A DNA stretch of 64,000 nt, taken from contig QHSP01000030.1 in the NCBI GenBank assembly GCA_003220495.1, positions 15,191 through 79,190 of the forward strand, in the 5' to 3' direction. Source of the DNA: Candidatus Rokuibacteriota bacterium (GTDB lineage: Bacteria > Methylomirabilota > Methylomirabilia > Rokubacteriales > CSP1-6). A program made the position numbers and the translations under genes. Positions 44,469 to 53,615 of the stretch are shown in pieces (the first letter of the stretch is position 1; each line of letters begins with the position of its first letter). Under the pieces are notes generated by a model. The model did not search any database and had not been told where the DNA came from. It saw only the letters and a list, made by a program, of their open reading frames with translations.

Positions 44469-45256
44469 CCTACACTCAGGGGGTGGTTCTCGGCCTCGTC
44501 CAGGGGCTCACCGAGTTCCTCCCCGTTTCGTCTTCCGGTCACCTGATCCTCGTGCCGCACGTCTTCGGCTGGCGCGATCAGGGACTCGCCTTCGACGCGG
44601 TCATGCACCTCGGCACGCTCGCGGCGCTCCTCGCCTATTTTCGTCGCGAGCTCCTCGGCATGGCTTCGGGCGCGCTCTCGCGCCGGCTCGCGGTTCTGCT
44701 CGTCCTGGCCACGATCCCGGGCGCCCTGACCGGTGTCCTCTTCGAGAAGCTCGTCGAGAGCCAGCTTCGCTCGCCTCTCGTCATTGCCGTGGCGACGGCA
44801 GGATGGGCGATCGTCATGTGGATTGCCGATCGGCGGGCCACGACGGCGCCGTCGGTCCCAGGCGATCCGCTCGAGCGCGTCTCGCTCGGGCAGGCCCTGG
44901 CGGTCGGCTGCGCCCAGGCCCTGGCGCTGATTCCGGGCACCTCGCGCTCGGGCATCACGATCACCGCCGGGCTCCTGGGCGGCATCGACCGCGCGACGGC
45001 CGCGCGCTTCGCGTTCCTGCTGGGCATCCCGATCACCGCCGGAGCCGGCAGCGTGAAAGCGCTGTCCTTGTTGAGGGAAGGTGTTCCGCCGGGTGAGGCA
45101 GGGCCGCTGGCGGCGGCGCTCGTCACGGCGTTCGTCAGCGGATGGTTCGCGGTGTGGTTCCTGGTGAGCTACCTCAAGACCCGCTCGCTCCGACCCTTCG
45201 TCGTCTACCGGCTGCTGCTTGCCCTGGTGATCTTCACGATCGTCCTCCGCGGCTGA
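44465..45256 (+). CDS. uppP: Undecaprenyl-diphosphatase
   Basis: UppP/BacA, a 263-aa membrane enzyme that recycles undecaprenyl diphosphate to the monophosphate carrier for peptidoglycan and other envelope glycans. Motif 1 is LVQGLTEFLPVSSSGHL with the catalytic Glu and Ser, and motif 2 is PGTSRSGITI with the essential Arg. Around eight hydrophobic segments are seen. The GTG start overlaps the SDR stop. Supply of undecaprenyl phosphate fits the GT-C cluster just upstream on the other strand. Confidence 0.95.
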   Translation: MTYTQGVVLGLVQGLTEFLPVSSSGHLILVPHVFGWRDQGLAFDAVMHLGTLAALLAYFRRELLGMASGALSRRLAVLLVLATIPGALTGVLFEKLVESQLRSPLVIAVATAGWAIVMWIADRRATTAPSVPGDPLERVSLGQALAVGCAQALALIPGTSRSGITITAGLLGGIDRATAARFAFLLGIPITAGAGSVKALSLLREGVPPGEAGPLAAALVTAFVSGWFAVWFLVSYLKTRSLRPFVVYRLLLALVIFTIVLRG

Positions 45257-45270
45257 GGCGCCCGCTCGGC

Positions 45271-45296
45271 CGCCGACGCGGCTCGCCGCGTCGGCG
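45271..45296. terminator. Perfect 11-bp hairpin between convergent uppP and tatD
   Basis: CGCCGACGCGG (45271-45281) pairs perfectly with CCGCGTCGGCG (45286-45296) around the loop CTCG, directly between the two stop codons. There is no T tract on either side, so it may act as a 3'-end stabiliser or a weak bidirectional terminator rather than a classical intrinsic terminator. Confidence 0.5.
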
Positions 45297-46082
45297 TCAG
45301 GCCCACATCAGATCGAAGAGACGACAGGCGTTGGTCGAGAGCTGGAACATCACGTCCTCGACCGGCAGGTGCTTGAGCTTCGCGACCTCTTCGGCGACAC
45401 GGGCGGCGAGCCAGGGCCCGGAGTCGACGCCTTCGAACTCGCCCCCGTACTCCCACGGCCCGTCGCTCTCCACGAGCAGCGCCTCGAGGGGAACGCCCGC
45501 CACCAGGTCGCGGTCGCGATCACGGGAGACGACGTCCGGAGTGACCGAGACCAGATAGCCCGCGTCGACGATCGCGCGCGTGACCGCCGCGGGCGCCTTG
45601 TGCCAGTGGAACACCGCGCGCTCCACGCCGTGGTGCTGCAGCGCCTCGAGCGCGTCGGCCGCCGCGCCATGCGGCGCGTGCAGCGCGACCGGGAGATTCC
45701 AGCGCATGGCGAGATCGAGCAGCCGATCGAGTCGCGCGCGCCCGCGCGCCTTGACGGCCGCCGGGTCGGGCGCGCCTTCCAGCGAATACCACGGCAGGCC
45801 GATCTCGCCGATGCCCACGATCCGCGAGTGATGCGCCACGATCTGGGCCTCGACACGCTCGAGATCCTCGTCGGTGAGCTCGGTTCGGTCAGGGTGGAAC
45901 CCCAGGCACGGCCAGACCGCCTTGGGCGCGGCGGCCGCCGCCTCGAGCGTCTGCGCGTTCGTCTCGGCGTCGCACCCAACGGCGATCGCGCCCCATACGT
46001 CGTGCGCCATCGACCGCCGGAGTGTCTCCTTGAGGTCGGCGAACGTCGGATCGTGCAGGTGACAGTGGCTGTCGATGACCAT
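45297..46082 (-). CDS. TatD-family metal-dependent hydrolase
   Basis: TatD-like amidohydrolase fold DNase of 261 aa. Metal ligands appear as HCH in DSHCHLHD, Glu in GIGEIG, His in ALHAPHG, His in FHWHKAP and Asp in VESDGPW, the standard set. The family has 3'-5' exonuclease or D-aminoacyl-tRNA deacylase activity. It is 11 bases downstream of the canonical tldE gene on the same strand. Confidence 0.9.
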   Translation of the reverse strand: MVIDSHCHLHDPTFADLKETLRRSMAHDVWGAIAVGCDAETNAQTLEAAAAAPKAVWPCLGFHPDRTELTDEDLERVEAQIVAHHSRIVGIGEIGLPWYSLEGAPDPAAVKARGRARLDRLLDLAMRWNLPVALHAPHGAAADALEALQHHGVERAVFHWHKAPAAVTRAIVDAGYLVSVTPDVVSRDRDRDLVAGVPLEALLVESDGPWEYGGEFEGVDSGPWLAARVAEEVAKLKHLPVEDVMFQLSTNACRLFDLMWA

Positions 46083-46093
46083 CGTGTCGTCGA

Positions 46094-47428
46094 TCAGGTC
46101 CCCGCCACCACCATGCGGCCGATCCTCAGCGTGGGCGCCACTGTCCGATCACGCAGGACCAGGTCGTTCCCGACGCCGTCGATCGCTGACAGCATCTCGA
46201 GCAGGTTGCCGGCCACGGTCACCTCCTCCACCGGGTACGCGAGCTCGCCGTTCTCGATCCACTGCCCCACGGCGCCGCGCGAGTAATCGCCGGTCACGCC
46301 GTTCACGCCGAAGCCGATCAGCTCGGTCACGTAGAACCCGTTCTTGACGGAGCCGATCAGCTCCTCCGGCGTCGTCTTGCCAGGGAGCAGCATCGTGTTG
46401 GTTGTGGTGACCGAGACGCCGCTGCCGTCGCGGCCGGCGTGGTGCGTGGACTGCATGCCGAGCTTGCGGGCACAGTAGGTGTCGAGCAGGTACGACTCGA
46501 GCACGCCGTCGCGCACGAGCACGGTCCGGCCGGTCGCCAGCCCCTCGCCGTCGAACGGACGCGATCCGAGCGCCGAGGGGATCAGCGCGTCGTCCACGAT
46601 CGTGACGGTCGGCGCCGCGATCTTGGTGCCGAGCCGGTCGAGCAAGAACGAGGCGCGGCGATAGAGGCTCGGGCCGCTGGCCGCTCCGGCGATCGAGCGG
46701 ACCAGGGTCGCCGCGGTCTCCGGATCGAACACCACCGGCACCTCGACCGACTTCATCTTCCGAGCGCCCAGCCGGCGCACCGCGCGGGCCGCCGCCTTCC
46801 GCCCCACCGCCTCCGGGTCCTCGAGCCGGGCACGCTTGCGCGCGCTCGAGTACCAGTAATCGCGCTGCATCTCGCCGTTGCGCGACGCGATCGGCGACAC
46901 GCTGATGCTGAAGCCCGTCGTGCCGTAGTCGTGGGCGAAGCCGTGAGACGTCGCGTAGGCGTAGCGGGCGCGGCGGTCGGAATACTCGGCGCCCTCGGAA
47001 TTGGTCACGCGCGGATCGCTCTCGAGCGCCGCCGCCTCGGCGCGCCGCGCGATCTCGATCTTCTCCTCGGGTGTGAGGTCGCCGCCCGCGTCCTCGAGGT
47101 CGAGATCGGGCACCTGGCTGATCACGGTCGACGGATCCGGCAGGCCGGCGTGAGGATCCTCCGCGGTGATCTTCGCCAGCGCCGTCGCCTCGTCGACCAC
47201 TCGCTCGAGCGAATCCCGCGACAGGTCCGACGTCGACGCGGAGGCCGAGGCGCGGCCCACAAAGACGCGCAGCGAGAGGCGCTGCTCGCGCGAGTGGTTG
47301 ACGTTCTCGATCTCCCGCATCCGAACCGAGACGCTGAAGTGGCTCTCCTCGACGAGGAAGCCGTCGGCGGCCGTCGCCCCGCGCTGCGCGGCGCGCTTGA
47401 GCACCGAAACCAGGAGGTCGGTGCTCAT
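46094..47428 (-). CDS. TldE/PmbA subunit (canonical pair)
   Basis: A 444-aa TldD/PmbA-family protein, non-catalytic partner of TldD. It is close in length to E. coli PmbA (about 450). Family features: SVSVRMREIENVNHSREQ, VPVVFDPETAATLVRSIAG, FDGEGLATGRTVLV, TTTNTMLLPGK and GAVGQWIENGELAYPVEEVTVAGN. The TldD-TldE complex digests unfolded or leader peptides (for example microcin precursors). The ATG overlaps the tldD stop as ATGA. This pair differs from the longer pair at 26834-30388. Confidence 0.9.
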   Translation of the reverse strand: MSTDLLVSVLKRAAQRGATAADGFLVEESHFSVSVRMREIENVNHSREQRLSLRVFVGRASASASTSDLSRDSLERVVDEATALAKITAEDPHAGLPDPSTVISQVPDLDLEDAGGDLTPEEKIEIARRAEAAALESDPRVTNSEGAEYSDRRARYAYATSHGFAHDYGTTGFSISVSPIASRNGEMQRDYWYSSARKRARLEDPEAVGRKAAARAVRRLGARKMKSVEVPVVFDPETAATLVRSIAGAASGPSLYRRASFLLDRLGTKIAAPTVTIVDDALIPSALGSRPFDGEGLATGRTVLVRDGVLESYLLDTYCARKLGMQSTHHAGRDGSGVSVTTTNTMLLPGKTTPEELIGSVKNGFYVTELIGFGVNGVTGDYSRGAVGQWIENGELAYPVEEVTVAGNLLEMLSAIDGVGNDLVLRDRTVAPTLRIGRMVVAGT

Positions 47429-48897
47429 ACCGCGGTCCCTCCGACCGTGATGCCGTCGATGCGGATCGTCGGGAGCCCGACGCCGACCGGCACCGACTGC
47501 CCGTCCTTGCCGCAGGTGCCCACGCCTTCGTCGAGCTTCAGGTCGCTCCCGACCCGTGAGACGCGTGTGAGCGCCTCCGGGCCGTTTCCGATGAGGGTCG
47601 CGCCCTTGACCGGCGCGGTGATCCGTCCGTCCTCGACCAGGTAGGCCTCGCTCGCCGAGAACACGAACTTTCCGTTCGTGATGTCGACCTGACCGCCGCC
47701 GAAGGTCACGGCATAGAGGCCGTGCTTCACCGATTTCAGGATCTCCGCCGGGTCGTCCTGCCCGGCGAGCATGAACGTGTTGGTCATGCGCGGCATCGGC
47801 GCGTAGGCGTACGACTCGCGGCGCCCGTTGCCGGTCGGCTTCATGCCCATCAACCGAGCGTTCAGCCGGTCCTGCATGTAGCCCGTCAGGATCCCGTTCT
47901 CGATCAGCACGGTCCGGCCGGTCGGCGTACCCTCGTCGTCGACGTTGAGCGAGCCGCGGCGATTCGCGATCGTCCCGTCGTCGACCACGGTGACCAGTTC
48001 CGAGGCGACCTTCTGCCCCATGCGCCCCGCGAACGCCGAGGTGCCCTTGCGGTTGAAGTCGCCCTCGAGCCCGTGGCCGATCGCCTCGTGCAGGAGAATG
48101 CCGGGCCAGCCCGGCCCGAACACGACCGTCATCGAGCCGGCCGGCGCGTCGACCGCGCTGAGCTTGAGCGCGGCCTGGCGCGCGGCCTCGGTGGCGAACC
48201 GGCGCCAGCGTCCCTCTTCCAGGAAGAAATCGAAGGTCACCCGCCCGCCTCCCCCGTACGAGCCGATCTCACGCTTGCCGCCTTCCTCGGCGATGGCGGT
48301 GACGTTCAGCCGGGTGAGCGGACGGACGTCGCCGACCGTCCAGCCGGACGCGGTGGCGATCAGCATGATGACTTCTTCGCTCGAGATCGACGCGATGACC
48401 TGCTTGATGCGGGGATCGGCCGCGCGCGTCTCGACGTCGATGCGCCGGAGCAGATCGAGCTTGCGAGCCAGATCGGCGGCGATCGGCGGCTCGGCCATGG
48501 CGTAGAGATCGTGCGGCCGGCCCCGGCCCGGCAGCGCGAGATTCCCCGACGAGGCGCTGCGGTCGGCGATCGCGCGCGCCTGGCGCGCGGCCTCTTCGAG
48601 GTTCTTGAGCGAGATCTCGTCCGTGTGGGCGTAGCCGGTCCGGGTCCCCGACTGCGCCCGAACCCCGGCGCCCTGACTCACGTGGCGCGAGGCCTTTTTG
48701 ACTGCGCCTTCCTCCAGAACCAGATCTTCGTTAATGCGGTACTCGAGGTAGATATCGGCGTCGTCGACCTTGCCGATGAGGTTGCCACCGAGGACGCGCT
48801 CCATGAGATCGGACGTGATGCTGAATCGATCAGAAAAAAAACTCTCCGGGCGAGTGCGGACAAGGTCTGTCATTGGCGGTTCGGCCTCCAGGGCCAT
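47425..48897 (-). CDS. tldD: TldD, zinc metalloprotease subunit (canonical pair)
   Basis: Catalytic TldD subunit, about 490 aa, with HExxxH as HEAIGH after GPGWPGILL, and the third-ligand Cys in GTCGKDGQSVPVGVG near the C-terminus. FNRKGTSAF and NVDDEGTPTGRTVLIENG are family-typical. Possible starts are ATGs at 48909, 48897 and 48873; none has an ideal Shine-Dalgarno spacing, so the choice is uncertain. It leads the tldD-tldE-tatD run. Confidence 0.92.
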   Translation of the reverse strand: MALEAEPPMTDLVRTRPESFFSDRFSITSDLMERVLGGNLIGKVDDADIYLEYRINEDLVLEEGAVKKASRHVSQGAGVRAQSGTRTGYAHTDEISLKNLEEAARQARAIADRSASSGNLALPGRGRPHDLYAMAEPPIAADLARKLDLLRRIDVETRAADPRIKQVIASISSEEVIMLIATASGWTVGDVRPLTRLNVTAIAEEGGKREIGSYGGGGRVTFDFFLEEGRWRRFATEAARQAALKLSAVDAPAGSMTVVFGPGWPGILLHEAIGHGLEGDFNRKGTSAFAGRMGQKVASELVTVVDDGTIANRRGSLNVDDEGTPTGRTVLIENGILTGYMQDRLNARLMGMKPTGNGRRESYAYAPMPRMTNTFMLAGQDDPAEILKSVKHGLYAVTFGGGQVDITNGKFVFSASEAYLVEDGRITAPVKGATLIGNGPEALTRVSRVGSDLKLDEGVGTCGKDGQSVPVGVGLPTIRIDGITVGGTAV

Positions 48898-49006
48898 TGT
48901 GAGGGCCAATCCTAACGCGCGCCCCCCGGCGCCCCAAGCTTTTTGGTCGTCTCTCCTACCTCTTCATTCTACCTGTCGCGTGAAGGTCGGTACCGGCGGC
49001 CCGAAG

Positions 49007-49810
49007 CTAGCCAGTCGTTTGAAAGCCCTGAATTATCTCGTGAATGCGTCTGACGCCGTGCACGAGCGACGGACCGGGGGAAAGGATGTCCGCGCCGTCG
49101 ATCTCGTGAACCTGGCCGCTCTGTACCGCCGCGATCCGAGCCCACCCCGGGCGGCTCGCGATCTGAGCCGCATCGACCGGCTTACCGCACCACGAAGCGA
49201 GAATGATCTGGGGATCTCGCTGAACGACGGCTTCGGGAGTGACGATCCGCTCGGGAGCCGCGGGCTTCTCGCGAAGCTCGGCGAAGACGTCGCGTCCTCC
49301 GGCGATCTCGATGGCCTCCGACACCCAGCGAATACCCGCGATCAACGGATCCATCCACTCCTCGAAGTAGACACGCGGGCGGTCGGGCCACGCGGCCGAG
49401 TACTCGCGCACCTGGCGGAGCTCGTCCTGCATGTCGCGGATCAGCTCGCGCGCGCGAGGCTCGCAGCCGAGCGCGCCGCCGACCAGGAGAATCGCGTTCA
49501 GGACGTCGTCGAACGACCGTTGATTGGTGCACAGCACGGTCACGCCGGCGCCGATCAGGTCGCGGACGACGTCGCGCTGCAGATCCGAGAAGGCGAGCAC
49601 CAGATCGGGCTCGAGCGCCAGGATCTTGTCGAGCCTGAACGTCGTGAACCCGCCCACGCGGGCCTTCTCGAGCGCCGCCGCCGGTCGGCGCGCCGTGCCC
49701 GGGACACCCACGACGCGGTCGCCGGCGCCGAGCAGGAAGGCGATCTCGGCGGTTTCGGCGGTGAGGCAGACGATGCGCCGCGGGAACTCAGCACGACTCG
49801 TCCCGTACAT
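49007..49810 (-). CDS. BtuF-like cobalamin/siderophore-binding domain protein
   Basis: A 267-aa periplasmic-binding-fold protein of the BtuF/FepB type (RIVCLTAETAEIAFLLGAGDRVVGV, LEPDLVLAFSD, HEIDGADILSPGP). No signal peptide or lipobox is present, so unlike real BtuF it should be cytoplasmic. No ABC permease or ATPase genes are next to it. Standalone relatives are usually annotated as cobalamin-binding proteins. It follows an HxlR regulator by 18 bases. Confidence 0.8.
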   Translation of the reverse strand: MYGTSRAEFPRRIVCLTAETAEIAFLLGAGDRVVGVPGTARRPAAALEKARVGGFTTFRLDKILALEPDLVLAFSDLQRDVVRDLIGAGVTVLCTNQRSFDDVLNAILLVGGALGCEPRARELIRDMQDELRQVREYSAAWPDRPRVYFEEWMDPLIAGIRWVSEAIEIAGGRDVFAELREKPAAPERIVTPEAVVQRDPQIILASWCGKPVDAAQIASRPGWARIAAVQSGQVHEIDGADILSPGPSLVHGVRRIHEIIQGFQTTG

Positions 49811-49828
49811 CTCCGATCCGTCGGGCCG

Positions 49829-50530
49829 CTAGGAGGCGCGGGCCGGCTGCGGCCGCGCGACGCCGGCGAAGTGGCTGAGGAGAAGCCATCCGGGAAAGGC
49901 GCGCACGAGGTCGCGCGGCCCCTCGACCCGGATGTCGCGCGAGCGTAGGGCCTCATCGAACGAGAGATCGCCGAGCCAGACACGCGTGAAGGCGGCCAGG
50001 TCCGCGGCCACGACCAGATCGACCCCATGGCCGGGATCCTTGAGACACACGTCGACCTCCTGGCGGCTGGCGACGAGCCAGGCGGTTTTCGGCCCTTTGC
50101 CGGCCGGCACGCCGCGAAATTCGAACCGCACGACGATGCGCCGATCGGGCAGGCGGTCGACCGCCAGGCGGCGTCGTATATTCCATAAGAGCAAGGTCGC
50201 GTCGAGATTCTCCGCCGAGGCGCGTCCGTGAACCCACCGCTGGCCCCAGGCGCCGAGCGCCTCGATCACGCCGTGGAACTCCGTCCCCGCCTGGCTCAGC
50301 CGGTATTCGCGGCCCCGACCCGCCGCGGGCCGGCTCTCGATCACCCCCGCGTCCTCCAGGTGGCGCAGGCGCTGCGTCAGGAGCGCTCGCGAGATGAGCG
50401 GCATTCCCCGCCGGATCTCCGAGAACCGCCGGCTTCCCGCGAAGAGCTCGCGCAGGATCAACGGCGTCCACCGCTCCGCGAAGACCTCGCAGGCCACCGC
50501 CACCGGACAGAATTGCCCGTATCCGTGCAT
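49829..50530 (-). CDS. HxlR-family regulator with C-terminal SCP2-like domain
   Basis: A 233-aa winged-helix regulator. Residues 1-105 are the HxlR domain (CPVAVACEVFAERWTPLILREL, FSEIRRGMPLISRALLTQRLRHLEDAGVI), and the rest (VVRFEFRGVPAG, VDLVVAADLAAFTRVWLGDLSFDEALRSRDIRVEGP) resembles SCP2 sterol-carrier ligand domains. HxlR proteins respond to quinones or electrophiles. The frame could start earlier; the ATG at 50530 lies 8 bases after a TAGAGT -10, so a leaderless message is likely. Confidence 0.85.
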   Translation of the reverse strand: MHGYGQFCPVAVACEVFAERWTPLILRELFAGSRRFSEIRRGMPLISRALLTQRLRHLEDAGVIESRPAAGRGREYRLSQAGTEFHGVIEALGAWGQRWVHGRASAENLDATLLLWNIRRRLAVDRLPDRRIVVRFEFRGVPAGKGPKTAWLVASRQEVDVCLKDPGHGVDLVVAADLAAFTRVWLGDLSFDEALRSRDIRVEGPRDLVRAFPGWLLLSHFAGVARPQPARAS

Positions 50531-50538
50531 GCTGGGGG

Positions 50539-50568
50539 ACTCTAAGCCGGTCCTGGGTACGGGGGCAA
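50539..50568 (-). promoter_or_regulatory. Promoter of the HxlR gene
   Basis: TTGCCC (50563-50568) and TAGAGT (50539-50544) are 18 bases apart on the minus strand; the -10 ends 8 bases before the ATG. Four of six matches at each box. Confidence 0.35.
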
Positions 50569-50619
50569 GTTCATTTTTTGGGCTTTCGTGGCCCGAGGGC
50601 ACGGGGCATCGTCGTGGAG

Positions 50620-50977
50620 ATGACGCCGCCGGCTATCGCGCTCCGAGCCTCGAGGGGATCTCGGATGGCAGCCGACCTTCGCGCCCACCGGCTCTTGTCG
50701 GCTGGCGTGCCCGTCGAGCTCGGGGGCGGCGGCGCCTCGCAAGCCGAGCTGGCCGATGTCCTGCGGGTGCTGGCGACCTACTGCAGCTCGACCGCCCTGG
50801 CGCTGCAAGACGGTGGAGCGCGCGATGGAGGTCGCGGGCGGAGCCGGGTTCTACCGCGGCCTCGGGCTCGAGCGTCTCTTCCGCGACGTGCAGGGGGCTC
50901 GCTATCATCACGTGCGCGAGCCCGCGCAGGTTCTCTACGCGGGACGACTCGCGCTCGGTCTCGACGTAAACGGCTAA
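50620..50977 (+). pseudogene. Acyl-CoA dehydrogenase remnant with internal deletion
   Basis: Two pieces of an acyl-CoA dehydrogenase lie next to each other in different frames. From the ATG at 50620 one frame gives an N-terminal fragment (HRLLSAGVPVELGGGGASQAELADVL, STALALQ). From about 50810 a second frame gives the C-terminal helix bundle end (KTVERAMEVAGGAGFYR, GLERLFRDVQGARYHHVREP, LYAGRLALGLDV) up to TAA at 50975. About 250 central residues, the FAD and acyl-CoA sites, are missing, and the join also shifts the frame. It cannot encode an enzyme. Confidence 0.8.
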
Positions 50978-51026
50978 GGCGGCGCGCACGACCGGCGCTC
51001 AACCAGACCATGAAGGAGTTCAGCGC

Positions 51027-52250
51027 ATGCATGTAAAACATTGGATCGCCATCTTCGTCCTGGTCGTCACGATACTGACCGGCGCCTCCTCGGTTCAGGC
51101 TGACGTCGTCACCGACGCCAACGCCAAGGCCGCCGACATCGCCTCGAAGCACCCGGCCACACCGCCGGCCGTGAGAATCATGGCGTTCGTCCAGGTGTCG
51201 GTATTCGAGGCGGTCAACGCGATCACCGGCCGCTATCCGCCGCTACAGGCAAAGATCAGCGCGGCGCCCGGCGCCTCGGTCGACGCCGCGGTTCTCGCCG
51301 CCACGCGGACCGCGCTGTCGAAGCTGATGCCCACGCAGCAGGCGGCGATCGACGCCGACTACGAGGCCGCCTTGAAGCTCTTGCCCGACGGCCCGGCCAA
51401 GACGAACGGCATCGCGGTCGGCGAGCAAGCGGCCACGGCGTGTGTGGCGCGCCTGGACGAAGGGCTCGGTCTCGCCGACACGTATCGTCCCCACGGGGCC
51501 CCCGGGGTCTACGTACCGACCTTGCTTCCGGCGGTGCCGAACTGGGGCAAGCGGAAGCCCTGGGTGATGACCAGTGGCTTGCAGTTCCGCCCGGGGCCCC
51601 CGCCCGGCCTGACGAGTGAACGGTGGACGCGGGACTACAACGAGATCAAGGCGGTCGGGGCGAAGAACAGCACCCAGCGCACGCCAGAGCAGACCGCGAT
51701 CGCCAAGTTCTGGGAGGCGACGGCGCCGGCCGTCTACTGGCCGGTGGCGCGCTCGGTCGCGGCTATGCCCGGCCGCGACGTGACCGCGAACGCTCGTCTG
51801 CTCGCGATCGCGGCGATGGCCATGGACGACGGGCTGATCGCCGTCTTCGACGCCAAGTACACCTACAATCTCTGGCGTCCGATCACGGCCATCCGCAACG
51901 GCGACGCCGACGGCAACGACGCCACCGAGCGCGATCCGAGCTGGACGCCGTTCATCGATACACCGATGCACCCGGAATACCCGTGCGCCCACTGCATCGT
52001 GTCAGCCTCCCTCGGCGCGGTGCTTCAGGCCGAGCTCGGCAGCGGGCCCGTGCCCACCTTGAGCTCGGCGAGCTCGGCCGCGGGCGGCGCGGTGCGCACG
52101 TGGAAAACCGTCGGTGACTTCGTGCAGGAGGTCGCGGTCGCGCGGATCTACGACGGCGTGCACTACCGCAACTCGACGGAGGTCGGCAGCGCCATGGGCA
52201 AGCAGATCGGCGAGCTCGCGGTGAAGAGCTTCCCGAAGCCGATCCGCTGA
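51027..52250 (+). CDS. Secreted vanadium haloperoxidase-like phosphatase-fold protein
   Basis: A 407-aa exported protein with a signal peptide (MHVKHWIAIFVLVVTILTG, cleavage likely after residue 25). The vanadium-haloperoxidase/PAP2 fold is shown by DAKYTYNLWRPITAIR (Lys, Arg), HPEYPCAHC (His in the loop where the SGH of PSGHA is expected) and ARIYDGVHYRNSTEVG (catalytic His). The usual Ser-Gly-His is replaced by Cys-Ala-His, as in a subgroup of bacterial proteins. Activity could be haloperoxidase or phosphatase. A Shine-Dalgarno AAGGAG precedes it. Confidence 0.85.
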   Translation: MHVKHWIAIFVLVVTILTGASSVQADVVTDANAKAADIASKHPATPPAVRIMAFVQVSVFEAVNAITGRYPPLQAKISAAPGASVDAAVLAATRTALSKLMPTQQAAIDADYEAALKLLPDGPAKTNGIAVGEQAATACVARLDEGLGLADTYRPHGAPGVYVPTLLPAVPNWGKRKPWVMTSGLQFRPGPPPGLTSERWTRDYNEIKAVGAKNSTQRTPEQTAIAKFWEATAPAVYWPVARSVAAMPGRDVTANARLLAIAAMAMDDGLIAVFDAKYTYNLWRPITAIRNGDADGNDATERDPSWTPFIDTPMHPEYPCAHCIVSASLGAVLQAELGSGPVPTLSSASSAAGGAVRTWKTVGDFVQEVAVARIYDGVHYRNSTEVGSAMGKQIGELAVKSFPKPIR

Positions 52251-52272
52251 TCCGGGCGCGACGGCGCCGGGC

Positions 52273-53601
52273 CTACCCCTCGTAGGTCTCGCGACGCGCC
52301 AGACCGCGCTGGGCCGCGAGGTAGCTCGCGCGCGTCATCGGCGGCTTCGCCTTGGCCAGCACCTCACGCGCCCCGGCGGCTCCGTCCCACAGCATGTCGA
52401 CCACCATGGCCGCGAGCGCCTTGGCGGGGCCGAGGTACGCGAGCGGCTTGTCGACGATCGCAAAGTCGGGACCGTGGCCGGTGCCTGTGGCGCCGCCGAT
52501 GTACGGATGCAGAATGGGCATGACCTGCGAGAGGTCTCCCATGTCGGTCGATCCGGTCCGGTGACCGATCTGCCGGTAGTTCTCGTCGCCGAAGAGCCCG
52601 GTGACGTTGTCGCGGAAGTGGCGGGTCATGATCGGGTCGCAGGACATCGGCATGTAGCCCGGCAAGGTCTCGATCTCGACCTTGGCGCCGAGCGCCAGGG
52701 CGCCGGCTCGTAGCGCGCGATCGACCTTCACGTTGGCATCGAGGATCGCCGGCATCGTCCGGCCGCGCACGTACGTCTCGATCCGCACCTCGCCCGGGAT
52801 GACGTTCACCTGCGAGCCGCCGTGGGTGATGATCGGATGGACGCGGATCGTGTCCTCGTCGCGGAAGGTCTCGCGGATCGCGTTGATCGCCATCAGGCCG
52901 ATCTGGGCCGCGTAGAGCGCGTTCACACCCATGTGCGGCGCGCCGCCGGCGTGGGCCGCGCGGCCGATGTAGCGGACGGTCTTCACGATACAGCCGTTGT
53001 TCGAGGCGGGCACGCCGGCCTTGCCCTCCTCGGGGCGCGACGTCGTGTGGATCATCATCGCCAGATCCACGTCGTCGAAGTGTCCGAGCCGCAGGAGCTC
53101 GGGTTTGCCGCCGAGGAACTCGAGCTCCCCCGCCCGCGCCTGGCTCACGCGCCACTCGATGTCGCCGTACTCCTCGGCGGGCACGGAGAAGAACACCGCA
53201 CGGCCGGCGAGCTGGTCGAAGGCCTTGGCGTCGAGCAAGCCCATCGCCGCGCCGAGCATGCCGGCGATCTGGGCGTTATGGCCGCACGCGTGCGCGGCGC
53301 CCGTCGTCGCATCGCCCTCGGGATGGCCGGCGACGACCAGCGCGTCGAGCTCGCCGAGCACGGCGAAGGTCGGCCCCTCACCGCCACGGCCACTCACGTC
53401 GGCCCGCACTCCCGTCACGGCGAGGCCCGATCGTGGAGAGAGCCCGAGCTGCTTGAAGGTGTCCTCGACGAGACGGGCGGTCTTGACCTCCTTGAACCCG
53501 AGCTCCGGCTGGCGCCGGATCTGCTCACCGAGCCCGATGATCTCCTCGCCTCGCTGGTCGATCGCCTGGTAGACACGCTGCTTCAGCTCGTCCCTGGTCA
53601 T
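52273..53601 (-). CDS. M20-family amidohydrolase (AbgB-like)
   Basis: A 442-aa M20D metallopeptidase-type amidohydrolase. Metal-site segments are GHPEGDATTGAAHACGHNAQ, VPAEEYGD, and AAHAGGAPHMGVNAL for the dimerisation domain. This resembles p-aminobenzoyl-glutamate hydrolase subunit B and related indole-acetyl-amino acid hydrolases. The ATG at 53601 is chosen for its GGAGAGG upstream; three or more upstream codons lie in the divergent promoter region. It converges with the haloperoxidase gene. Confidence 0.88.
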   Translation of the reverse strand: MTRDELKQRVYQAIDQRGEEIIGLGEQIRRQPELGFKEVKTARLVEDTFKQLGLSPRSGLAVTGVRADVSGRGGEGPTFAVLGELDALVVAGHPEGDATTGAAHACGHNAQIAGMLGAAMGLLDAKAFDQLAGRAVFFSVPAEEYGDIEWRVSQARAGELEFLGGKPELLRLGHFDDVDLAMMIHTTSRPEEGKAGVPASNNGCIVKTVRYIGRAAHAGGAPHMGVNALYAAQIGLMAINAIRETFRDEDTIRVHPIITHGGSQVNVIPGEVRIETYVRGRTMPAILDANVKVDRALRAGALALGAKVEIETLPGYMPMSCDPIMTRHFRDNVTGLFGDENYRQIGHRTGSTDMGDLSQVMPILHPYIGGATGTGHGPDFAIVDKPLAYLGPAKALAAMVVDMLWDGAAGAREVLAKAKPPMTRASYLAAQRGLARRETYEG

Positions 53602-53615
53602 GTCGCCTCTCCGTG

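Noticed and set aside
52251-52272. Small GGCGC/GCGCC hairpin between the convergent haloperoxidase and M20 genes
   Set aside because: Only five base pairs and no T tract; hairpins this small are common in such GC-rich DNA.
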